Assembly (NCBI GenBank): GCA_964448755.1
Contig: CAYUXF010000087.1
Span: 1-5,076 of the forward strand
Reading direction: 5' to 3'
DNA length: 5,076 nt
Source: CAYUXF01 sp964448755
GTDB lineage: Bacteria > Margulisbacteria > Termititenacia > Termititenacales > CAYUXF01
Numbering within the stretch: position 1 is the stretch's first letter; each line of letters begins with the position of its first letter. Shown here piece by piece: positions 1 to 5,076 of this stretch. The translations under genes and the position numbers were made by a program. A model generated the notes under the pieces. It was given only the letters and a program-made list of their open reading frames with translations, made no database searches and was not told the origin of the DNA.

Positions 1-12
1 TTTAATATCCTG

Positions 13-18
13 TATATT
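13..18 (+). promoter_or_regulatory. Possible -10 box (TATATT) upstream of the lipoprotein gene
   Basis: TATATT matches five of six bases of the sigma-70 -10 consensus and has TG directly before it. The matching -35 position would lie before the window, so it cannot be checked. Transcription would start near position 25, leaving almost no leader before the start at 29 and about 20 nt before the start at 47. AT-rich sequence makes chance matches common. Confidence 0.15.
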
Positions 19-28
19 TTCTCAAAAA

Positions 29-982
29 ATGGGCATATATAAGTCTATGCCAATTAAAAAAATATTAATATGTTTTATCGGTCTGTTATTTTTAACCGCT
101 TGCGGCAAAATAACATCTACTACGCTGGGCAGTGATGGTGGTTCAACGGGCAGTCCGCCAATAATTGTTTCTCTGGAAACTCCGGTGCCAATGACCGGCT
201 ATGCCCCTGTGACAATTAACTTTAGTGCGGTTGTTACCGACAGCGATACCAGTGCCGAAGAGCTTGTTTATCTCTGGGATTTTGGTGATGGAACAACTTC
301 TAACTTAGCTTCACCAGCCCACCGCTATACTTACGCCGGTGAATTCACTTACTCTTTAAAAGTTTATGATAATAAAGGGCTCTATGCTGTTAAAGAGGCC
401 GCTACACCGTTGGTTTTGACCGGCAATAAAAGACCGGTAATTACAGAGTTTTCTGTTGATCGTGTTACTGCCGATGTTGGCGCCGTCCTTTCTTTTTATG
501 CCAGGACCAGCGATGAAGATCTGCTCGATACTTTGAGTTATTCGCTTGATTTTGGCGACCAGATAATTGCCAGCGGCCAGTTTTCCGCACTCAGAGAAAT
601 TACGCTGCCACATGCTTATTCTGCGGTGCAGATCTATGAAGCGGTTCTAAAGGTCAGCGATCCGTCCGGTGCGTTTGTGACCGCCAGCGTTAAGGTCGGG
701 ATCGGCTGCGGTCTGCCGCCGGTAATTTCTGCTATTAACTGGACGCCGCTGGAAAATGAGAGCGTGCCTGCTACTGTTAATTTTAGTGCAGTGGTTTCCG
801 ATGCTGATGGGACTATTGGTTCTTATCTCTGGGAGTTTGGCGACGGCACAACCAGCAACGATACTGCGCCGCAGCATATTTTTACAGTGACCGGCACATA
901 TAGTGTCCGTTTGACCGTTTATGACAATGATGGATTGGCCGATTTTAGACAGGAGAGTATTATTATTGGTCTTCATGAATAG
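29..982 (+). CDS. PKD-repeat lipoprotein (putative surface or periplasmic adhesin)
   Basis: Predicted 317-residue lipoprotein built almost entirely of three PKD-type Ig-like beta-sandwich repeats. A short basic N-terminus and hydrophobic stretch end in the lipobox L22-T-A-C25, so Cys25 should be lipidated; residue +2 is Gly, which does not signal inner-membrane retention under the E. coli rule. A Ser/Gly/Thr-rich linker (about 28-43) precedes PKD1 (about 44-131, motif YLWDFGDGTTSN at 81-92), PKD2 (about 135-225, degenerate motif YSLDFGD at 171-177) and PKD3 (about 229-315, YLWEFGDGTTSN at 266-277). There is no enzymatic domain. PKD domains generally mediate protein or polysaccharide contacts, so adhesion or scaffolding is inferred. 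The start is uncertain: Met7 at position 47 would give a more typical 19-residue signal peptide, and neither start has a clear Shine-Dalgarno sequence. It lies 81 nt upstream of the pilin gene; whether it belongs to the pilus system is unknown. Confidence 0.85.
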   Translation: MGIYKSMPIKKILICFIGLLFLTACGKITSTTLGSDGGSTGSPPIIVSLETPVPMTGYAPVTINFSAVVTDSDTSAEELVYLWDFGDGTTSNLASPAHRYTYAGEFTYSLKVYDNKGLYAVKEAATPLVLTGNKRPVITEFSVDRVTADVGAVLSFYARTSDEDLLDTLSYSLDFGDQIIASGQFSALREITLPHAYSAVQIYEAVLKVSDPSGAFVTASVKVGIGCGLPPVISAINWTPLENESVPATVNFSAVVSDADGTIGSYLWEFGDGTTSNDTAPQHIFTVTGTYSVRLTVYDNDGLADFRQESIIIGLHE

Positions 983-1019
983 GTTTGGAATAAGTTTTTT
1001 GTTTTTTATGGAAAAAATT

Positions 1020-1031
1020 GTTAAAATTAAC
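1020..1031. repeat. AT-rich inverted repeat upstream of flp
   Basis: GTTAA-AA-TTAAC is a perfect 5-bp inverted repeat with a 2-nt centre, about 17 nt before the flp ribosome binding site. Its core TTAAAATTAA differs by one base from a core upstream of cpaB (TTAACATTAA at 3114-3123). It could be a protein-binding site, but chance is plausible in this composition. Confidence 0.25.
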
Positions 1032-1047
1032 CTAAATAGTTTTTAGC

Positions 1048-1057
1048 GAGGGGGTGA
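1048..1057 (+). promoter_or_regulatory. Shine-Dalgarno sequence of the flp pilin gene
   Basis: GAGGGGGTGA is a strong purine-rich ribosome binding site about 6-8 nt before ATG 1064. It supports that start over the in-frame ATG at 1070 and supports this very short reading frame as a real, highly translated gene. Confidence 0.75.
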
Positions 1058-1063
1058 TTTTGA

Positions 1064-1228
1064 ATGAAAATGCTAAAAAAGTTTTTTAAAGATGAATCAG
1101 GACAGGGTTTAGTAGAGTATGCATTGATCATTGCTTTGATAGTTGTGGTGGCTATTGTAGCCGTGAGAACACTTGGCACTAATATCAATACCAGATTGGA
1201 TAATGCCGCTACTGAGATCGCTCAGTAA
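1064..1228 (+). CDS. flp: Flp family type IVb prepilin (major pilin)
   Basis: A 54-residue Flp prepilin, the structural subunit of the Tad pilus. It has a basic leader (MKMLKKFFKDESG), then the prepilin peptidase site G13/Q14 with Glu18-Tyr19 at mature positions +5 and +6, the signature G/XXXXEY of the Flp family. A hydrophobic helix (about residues 20-36) follows, then a short polar tail ending TEIAQ. Cleavage would leave a 41-residue mature pilin. Size, motif and position at the head of a Tad cluster all fit. A strong Shine-Dalgarno sequence lies just upstream and an intrinsic terminator just downstream, as expected for a subunit made in excess. The prepilin peptidase (TadV/CpaA) is not in the window. 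I see no well-matched promoter in the 81-nt gap upstream. Confidence 0.93.
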   Translation: MKMLKKFFKDESGQGLVEYALIIALIVVVAIVAVRTLGTNINTRLDNAATEIAQ

Positions 1229-1246
1229 TTTTTTGTTTTTTGCTAG

Positions 1247-1277
1247 AGCCCCGGTTTTTAACCGGGGTTGTTCTTTT
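1247..1277 (+). terminator. Intrinsic terminator or attenuator between flp and tadE
   Basis: The arms CCCCGGTT (1249-1256) and AACCGGGG (1260-1267) form an 8-bp GC-rich stem with a 3-nt loop. It can be extended by a G-U and an A-U pair at the base (1247-1269), and the U-rich tail GTTCTTTT follows. It starts 18 nt after the flp stop and ends just before the tadE ribosome binding site. No other clear promoter for tadE is visible, so partial read-through seems likely, giving high pilin and low minor-pilin expression. Confidence 0.8.
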
Positions 1278-1280
1278 AAA

Positions 1281-1286
1281 CGGGGG
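1281..1286 (+). promoter_or_regulatory. Shine-Dalgarno sequence of tadE (CGGGGG)
   Basis: The G-rich run lies 5 nt before ATG 1292 and fixes the tadE start. Together with flanking bases (AACGGGGGTT) it nearly repeats the 3' arm of the upstream terminator (AACCGGGGTT), so the terminator's 5' arm could in principle pair here instead. Confidence 0.6.
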
Positions 1287-1291
1287 TTTTC

Positions 1292-1711
1292 ATGGTGTTT
1301 AAGCGCGGCCAGGCTATTGTGGAATTTGCTTTAGTGGTCACCGTTTTTTTAATGGTTATGTTCGCTATTATCGACTGGGGTATCTATTTTCATTCTCTTT
1401 TTATTTTAGATGGTGCGGTGCGCGATGCCGCCCGGGCCGCTGTTACTTACGGCAACTGGAGCGGCAATAGTGATATATATGAAGGGACCGTCAATGATCT
1501 GGTTGTTGAGCGGTCGGTTGGCTTGCGCCCCGTTTTACAGAGCGGCCTCTCTTCTCGTGTTGCGATTTCTTTTGATGAGACCGACCCTAATAATAAGTCT
1601 ATTACTGTAGAGGTCAGCGGACTGCCCTATACATCTATTACCGGCTTTGCCGATATTATGCTCCCCAATACAATTGGCGCTAGAGCGGTCATGCGCTATG
1701 AAAGAAACTAA
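1292..1711 (+). CDS. tadE: TadE-like minor pseudopilin
   Basis: A 139-residue TadE-family protein. The N-terminus MVFKRGQAIVEFALVV carries a prepilin-type site, G6/Q7 with Glu11 at mature +5 followed by Phe12 where Flp pilins have Tyr. A single hydrophobic helix follows (about 13-34). The segment GAVRDAARAAVTYG (41-54) matches the characteristic TadE stretch after the helix. The remainder is a small alpha/beta domain ending GARAVMRYERN, also typical of the family. TadE proteins are processed by the prepilin peptidase and are needed for pilus assembly as minor components. It sits directly after the flp terminator and overlaps the next gene by 14 nt, which suggests translational coupling. It contains no cysteine, so no disulfides are possible. 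The length is usual for the family. Confidence 0.88.
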   Translation: MVFKRGQAIVEFALVVTVFLMVMFAIIDWGIYFHSLFILDGAVRDAARAAVTYGNWSGNSDIYEGTVNDLVVERSVGLRPVLQSGLSSRVAISFDETDPNNKSITVEVSGLPYTSITGFADIMLPNTIGARAVMRYERN

Positions 1712-3047
1712 AACAATTTCTAAATTTAAAAAATTTAAACACGGCCAGGCTTTGGTCTTTATGGTCTTTTTCATGCTGGCTTCTTTGGTTTTGGCCGGCT
1801 TTGCTGTCGATATTGGCGCTCTAGCTTTTACTCGTCAGCGGATGAGGAAAGCTGCTGATGCCGCGGCATTGGCCGGTATCATGGAAATGTCACAGACAAT
1901 TGCCCGTGAATATACAGCTTTAAATGGCTATGAGCATGGCGTTGATGGCGTAACCGTAGTTGCTGAAATTAACCCCACTTATCCATTGGAAGATCATCCC
2001 AACTGGTTTAGAGTAACTATTACGGCGCCGTTTAATTTTTTCTTTGGCCGGATCATTGGTTTAATACAGCGTGATATTAGTGTTTTTGCCACAGCCCAGT
2101 ACAATGCCTATGTACCAATTAGTATTAATATGTCCGGTAATTATGGGGATGATTTTCCGGATGTGACATTAATGATCCGCGGGCCCGATTCACCTTATCA
2201 TTTTGGTGACCCTATTTCTGCTTTAGAAAAAGATGGAATGGCTAACCCGGATTATGATCCGGAGGGTTACAGTTACTGGCTTTATGTGCCGGATAATTAT
2301 GATAACGACGGGAACTCCAATTTGCGTGTTGATATTTGGGATGCCGACAGTTATGGTAATTATGATAGTACCGGAACGGACTGTGAGACCTATTTTTCTT
2401 TGTATGCGCCAGATGATACACCGCAAGATTACAGTGATGATGTTTTGATCGCTACGTTTCATCCCGACAACACTGCTACCTGGGTAAGGACTGGCCGTTG
2501 GAGCGGCTATTGGGAAGCCCCGGAAACTAACGACGCCTGGTATACGCCGGATGGTTTTGAGTTTGATTATAATTTGTATGGCGCTGGTCGCTATCGGCTT
2601 CAGGTGGAGACAGAGGCTGGCTATAATGCCAACGGTTTTAGTTTGCGCGCCGGCAAGGGCGGTGAGACTTTTGATCCAGATAACGGCACTAAAATTATGG
2701 CGGTTGGTTCACTGCCGGTCCGTTTTAATAATGACGGCAACGTCACTATTTGTCTCGGTTATGTGCCGGCCGATGCGGCGGGTACCAATATGCATATTAA
2801 TAAATTTGATACCGATATTGGCGATAATCGACAGGTTACCTATACTTGTGACGCTATCTCCGGTTCTTCCTGGCAGGGTGAACTGGCGGGAGAAGGAGAA
2901 TGGGCTGAAGATGTTCTGACGATACCAGACTCTTATAGCGGCGGCCTCTGGTACGCTACTTATTATGCCGATACTACCGATTGTTCAATGTGGAGTATGT
3001 GGTATGAGGGCATGGGTGAAGAAGGTTTTGCTTTTTTAGTTCAGTAA
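1698..3047 (+). CDS. TadG-like pilus-assembly protein with unusual acidic C-terminal region
   Basis: A 449-residue protein with an N-terminal TadE/G-like (Tad) domain. A basic leader is followed by HGQALVFMVFF, a membrane helix (about 18-40) and RQRMRKAADAAALAGIME (46-63), the hallmark post-helix segment of TadG-type proteins. ATG 1698 was chosen because it places this helix at the usual distance from the N-terminus and overlaps the end of tadE by 14 nt; the longer frame from 1647 would lie deep inside tadE and adds a non-signal-like segment. A small domain (about 64-137) is followed by about 310 residues rich in Asp, Tyr, Asn, Gly and Trp (11 Trp after residue 140) with four cysteines (229, 352, 384, 429). 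I see no MIDAS motif (DxSxS), so it is not a canonical vWA-type TadG. The alternating polar/aromatic pattern suggests beta-sandwich folds, with DNDGN (202-206) a possible calcium-type loop. A surface or tip role for the C-terminal region is inferred. Confidence 0.82.
   Translation: MKETKTISKFKKFKHGQALVFMVFFMLASLVLAGFAVDIGALAFTRQRMRKAADAAALAGIMEMSQTIAREYTALNGYEHGVDGVTVVAEINPTYPLEDHPNWFRVTITAPFNFFFGRIIGLIQRDISVFATAQYNAYVPISINMSGNYGDDFPDVTLMIRGPDSPYHFGDPISALEKDGMANPDYDPEGYSYWLYVPDNYDNDGNSNLRVDIWDADSYGNYDSTGTDCETYFSLYAPDDTPQDYSDDVLIATFHPDNTATWVRTGRWSGYWEAPETNDAWYTPDGFEFDYNLYGAGRYRLQVETEAGYNANGFSLRAGKGGETFDPDNGTKIMAVGSLPVRFNNDGNVTICLGYVPADAAGTNMHINKFDTDIGDNRQVTYTCDAISGSSWQGELAGEGEWAEDVLTIPDSYSGGLWYATYYADTTDCSMWSMWYEGMGEEGFAFLVQ
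1722..1739 (+). repeat. Tandem 9-bp repeat within the TadG-like gene
   Basis: AAATTTAAA occurs twice back to back, encoding the basic leader residues KFKKFK (9-14) just before the membrane helix. The unit is a multiple of three, so gain or loss of a copy would keep the frame. Confidence 0.7.
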
Positions 3048-3087
3048 TTAAGTTTTTTCTAAAAATTAATTAATTCCGATGTATAAA

Positions 3088-3106
3088 ATACCGTAAAAAC
3101 GGGTAT
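3088..3106 (+). other. Small hairpin in the gap before cpaB
   Basis: ATACCGT and ACGGGTAT pair with one bulged G and an AAAA loop. The following ATATCTTTT is only a weak U-tract and the stem is short, so it is at best a leaky terminator or a 5'-leader structure. It lies 41 nt after the TadG-like stop and 33 nt before cpaB. Confidence 0.3.
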
Positions 3107-3110
3107 ATAT

Positions 3111-3126
3111 CTTTTAACATTAAAAG
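3111..3126. repeat. AT-rich palindrome immediately upstream of cpaB
   Basis: CTTTTAA-CA-TTAAAAG is a perfect 7-bp inverted repeat with a 2-nt centre, ending two bases before the AGGGG ribosome binding site (3129-3133) of cpaB. It could be an operator or an RNA structure near the start codon; no binding factor can be named from sequence. Confidence 0.35.
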
Positions 3127-3139
3127 ACAGGGGTTAATT

Positions 3140-3937
3140 ATGGGGAACAACAGCAAGAAATATTTAAAAGTATATTTATTGTTAGCGGTAGTGATCTTTT
3201 TAGTCAGTATGTTTTATATTAACAAAAATAATAACACGCAGAAATATAAGCAGGAGTTGATCGCGGTTTGTGTTGCTAAAAAAGCTATTCCGGCGCGGAC
3301 TTTACTTAATAAAGAGTGGCTGGAATTAAAAAAGATCCCGCGCGACTATGTTCTAACCGGCGTTATTTATCAGGAAAAAGAAGCCTACGGTAAAGTTACC
3401 GCTTATGCGCTGCTGCCGGGCGAGCAATTAACTAAAAATAAGCTCAGTGCCCGTAGCGCTAAGCTGGGGCTCTCTTTTGTTGTGCCAAAAGATCAACGTG
3501 CCGTAGCGGTTAATGTGGATGCCTCAGCCAGTATTGCCGGTTTAATTAAGCCGGGTGATGCGGTAGATGTGGTCTGTACCCTGCATAATAAAAATTTAGA
3601 TAAGACGATCGCTATTTTGCAAAATGTAAAAGTCATTGCTATTGATCAGCAGATAGAGACAGATGCTAAAAGCAAAGAAGCCGGTCAGGTTAAACGCTCT
3701 TTGATAGCTACTTTTGCTCTTGATCTGCATGATGCCGAAAAATTAATTATGGCAGAGAGTAAAGGGAGTTTAAAATTGCTTTTGCGGCCGGTTGATGATG
3801 AGAATATTGTGGAGAGCCGCGGTGTGGCAGAGCGCGATCTTTTGCCGCCGGTTAGAAGAGTGGCGGCCAGAGCGGCAGAACCGGCGCAGTATATAAAAGT
3901 AATTAAAGGTACCGATATTCAGAACAAAAAGCTGTAA
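3140..3937 (+). CDS. cpaB: Flp pilus assembly protein CpaB/RcpC
   Basis: A 265-residue CpaB/RcpC family protein, the periplasmic component that works with the Tad secretin. The N-terminus has a membrane anchor (about 10-27). A SAF domain follows (about 41-103), recognisable by AKKAIPARTLL (46-56), the conserved spacing to KKIPRDYV, and LLPGEQLTKNKL (91-102). The RcpC/CpaB domain then runs from about 112, with VPKDQRAVAVNVDASASIAG (115-134) and LIKPGDAVDVV (135-145), both family hallmarks. The C-terminus has a Pro/Ala/Arg-rich linker (about 235-249) and ends in QYIKVIKGTDIQ, resembling the short VIRG-type tail strand seen in CpaB proteins. ATG 3140 is supported by AGGGG six bases upstream. The length is usual. 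The gene is followed after 12 nt by the secretin gene, whose ribosome binding site overlaps the cpaB stop, so the two are clearly co-translated. Confidence 0.95.
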   Translation: MGNNSKKYLKVYLLLAVVIFLVSMFYINKNNNTQKYKQELIAVCVAKKAIPARTLLNKEWLELKKIPRDYVLTGVIYQEKEAYGKVTAYALLPGEQLTKNKLSARSAKLGLSFVVPKDQRAVAVNVDASASIAGLIKPGDAVDVVCTLHNKNLDKTIAILQNVKVIAIDQQIETDAKSKEAGQVKRSLIATFALDLHDAEKLIMAESKGSLKLLLRPVDDENIVESRGVAERDLLPPVRRVAARAAEPAQYIKVIKGTDIQNKKL

Positions 3938-3942
3938 AGGAG
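3936..3942 (+). promoter_or_regulatory. Shine-Dalgarno sequence of cpaC overlapping the cpaB stop
   Basis: AAAGGAG lies 7 nt before ATG 3950 and shares its first two bases with the cpaB TAA. This fixes the cpaC start and ties its translation to that of cpaB. Confidence 0.75.
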
Positions 3943-3949
3943 CTGTCAG

Positions 3950-5076
3950 ATGAATAAAAAAATAATAATGACAATAGTTTTAGCTGTGATCTTGTTTACT
4001 GTTGAGAATGCGGCAGCGACCGAGAATGTTTACGGTTTAAAAGAAGCTATGACGAAAATGACAGATGAGCTTGTTTTGAATAATGATTTTTCTTTGGGAA
4101 TGACAGGTCAAGAAACAACTGCCGAAAATATTTATTTTTTATCTGAAAGTAATTCACAGATAATTACCTTTGATTATACCGTAAAGAATATCGCTATTGG
4201 CGACCCGCAGGTAGCGGACGTGATAATTAATTCTGGCCGTGAGATAATTATTAATGGCAAAAAAGCTGGTATCACTACACTGGCAATCTGGGACGGCAAT
4301 AATAAGTATCAGGAATATAAAATAGTTGTTGGTCGCAATTCAGCTGATCTCAGCTACAAGAGCTATAAGCTCAATAATGTTTTATTGGTAGATTATAAAT
4401 ATAGTAAAAAACAGAGCGGTCAGGGTGTTATTGAGTATGCTCCTTCAACAATGGTGGAGAGTATAAAAACAGTGCTTTCCTCTTTTCTTGATCCTTCGCA
4501 TTATGCGGTAGATCCGGACCGCAATACTGTAATGGTAATTGCTTCGGGAAAAGATCATAAACAGGTTTCCGATATTATAAATAAGGTAGACACCATACAG
4601 CCGCAGGTGATGTTTGAAGTTGTCATCTATGAGCTGAAAGAGAATGTTTCTTTTGAATATGAATTAGGTATGACTTTTCAGGATAATGATTTAGAAAAAA
4701 AAGCACATAATGTTTCAAATATTGTTAAAATGGGATTTGATATTGCAAAGGGGCTTTCTTATGGTTTTACACATACTGGTACTTCCACTGATACTGATGA
4801 TACAAAACCTGATAAAAGCGAATATGTTCAAAATGTTTTAAATTGGCTGGAGGCTAATGGCAAAGCCAAAATTTTAGCTAAACCGCAAATTATCTGCCGT
4901 GATAGCGAACACTCCTGGATCCATGCCGGTGAAAAATATCCGCTGGTCTCAACAGATCAAGATGGCAAAGAGACGGTGACCTATCTTGATACCGGCGTAA
5001 TCCTTTCGGTTATCCCAAATATTGGTGAAGATGACAGAGTTAATTGTTTTTTAAATGCGGAGGTCAGTTCTATTTC
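3950..5076 (+). CDS. cpaC: Tad/Flp pilus outer-membrane secretin CpaC/RcpA (partial, runs off the right edge)
   Basis: The frame is open from ATG 3950 to the window end, giving 375 complete codons, and the 3' part is missing. It starts with a Sec signal peptide (hydrophobic about 5-17, probable cleavage near AAA-TE at 21-25). A poorly conserved segment follows, then the pilus-secretin N-terminal domain (about 68-128), marked by IAIGDPQVADVII and KKAGITTLAIWD. A secretin N-type/BON-like domain (about 140-225) includes YAPSTMVESIKTVL and VDPDRNTVMVIASG and leads into QPQVMFEVVIYEL. The beta-barrel domain begins with LEANGKAKILAKPQIICRD (300-318), then HAGEKYPLV and the TYLDTGVILSVIPNIGEDDRVN block (344-365), all typical secretin positions. 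It forms the outer-membrane gate for the Flp pilus, assisted by CpaB. A Thr/Asp-rich loop (about 275-288) sits in the variable part of the barrel domain. Family assignment is secure; only the C-terminus is unseen. Confidence 0.95.
   Translation, partial: MNKKIIMTIVLAVILFTVENAAATENVYGLKEAMTKMTDELVLNNDFSLGMTGQETTAENIYFLSESNSQIITFDYTVKNIAIGDPQVADVIINSGREIIINGKKAGITTLAIWDGNNKYQEYKIVVGRNSADLSYKSYKLNNVLLVDYKYSKKQSGQGVIEYAPSTMVESIKTVLSSFLDPSHYAVDPDRNTVMVIASGKDHKQVSDIINKVDTIQPQVMFEVVIYELKENVSFEYELGMTFQDNDLEKKAHNVSNIVKMGFDIAKGLSYGFTHTGTSTDTDDTKPDKSEYVQNVLNWLEANGKAKILAKPQIICRDSEHSWIHAGEKYPLVSTDQDGKETVTYLDTGVILSVIPNIGEDDRVNCFLNAEVSSI

Noticed and set aside
356..976. Reverse-strand open frames at 356-613 and 647-976
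   Set aside because: They lie wholly antisense to the PKD lipoprotein, lack ribosome binding sites, and their products show no domain or signal pattern; the forward frame has clear repeat motifs.
985..1046. Sigma-70 or sigma-54 promoter before flp (TTGGAA at 985-990, TTGTTA at 1018-1023, GG at 987-988)
   Set aside because: The possible -10 partners (TTATGG, TTTTAG) match poorly or have bad spacing, and no GC element sits at the right distance for sigma-54.
1647..1697. Upstream extension of the TadG-like gene to ATG 1647
   Set aside because: It would deepen the overlap with tadE to 65 nt and add a segment containing two Cys before the basic leader. ATG 1698 gives a normal TadG-type N-terminus.
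1410..1774. Open frames inside or antisense to tadE (1410-1610 on +, 1535-1774 on -)
   Set aside because: Both are shadows of the well-supported tadE and TadG-like frames, with implausible compositions and no start signals.
2223..2919. Open frames at 2223-2462 (-), 2233-2448 (+) and 2551-2919 (+)
   Set aside because: All overlap the TadG-like gene in other frames. Their Ile/Met/Val-rich products come from out-of-frame reading of Asp/Tyr/Asn codons.
4795..4802. Short GATACTGATGATAC-type repeat in the secretin loop as a possible regulatory repeat
   Set aside because: It is an in-frame Thr/Asp-rich coding loop with only partial repetition; nothing suggests a non-coding role.

Overview
The window is moderately AT-rich and tightly packed on the + strand. 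It holds the 5' part of a Tad/Flp (tight adherence, type IVb pilus) locus, preceded by a gene for a PKD-repeat lipoprotein. A secretin with a signal peptide and a lipoprotein with a lipobox both point to a diderm bacterium, because a Tad secretin needs an outer membrane. The sequence alone does not fix the taxon. The style (AT-leaning, short intergenic gaps, G-rich Shine-Dalgarno sequences) would suit an uncultured diderm lineage, but that is only an impression.

Layout, all on +: (1) 29-982, a lipoprotein with three PKD-type beta-sandwich repeats. (2) 1064-1228, a 54-residue Flp prepilin that is easy to miss because it is so short. (3) 1247-1277, an intrinsic terminator or attenuator right after the pilin gene. 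(4) 1292-1711, a TadE-like minor pseudopilin. (5) 1698-3047, a TadG-like protein overlapping tadE by 14 nt, with a long acidic, aromatic-rich C-terminal region in place of a recognisable von Willebrand A domain. (6) A 92-nt gap with a small hairpin and an AT palindrome. (7) 3140-3937, CpaB/RcpC. (8) 3950 to the window edge, the CpaC/RcpA secretin, open at the right end.

How they fit together: Flp is the major pilin. The TadE- and TadG-like proteins share the pilin-type N-terminus and probably act as minor or initiating components, with the TadG-like C-terminal region as the most likely lineage-specific exposed part. CpaC forms the outer-membrane channel and CpaB is its periplasmic assembly partner. 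The ATPase (TadA/CpaF), TadZ/CpaE, the platform proteins TadB and TadC, and the prepilin peptidase are not in the window; they would be expected to the right or elsewhere. The terminator after flp offers a simple way to make much more major pilin than minor components from one promoter.

I found no tRNA, rRNA, CRISPR array, insertion sequence or reverse-strand gene. The points of most interest are the unusual C-terminal region of the TadG-like protein, the flp/tadE attenuator whose 3' arm is nearly repeated at the tadE ribosome binding site, and the PKD lipoprotein beside a pilus locus.
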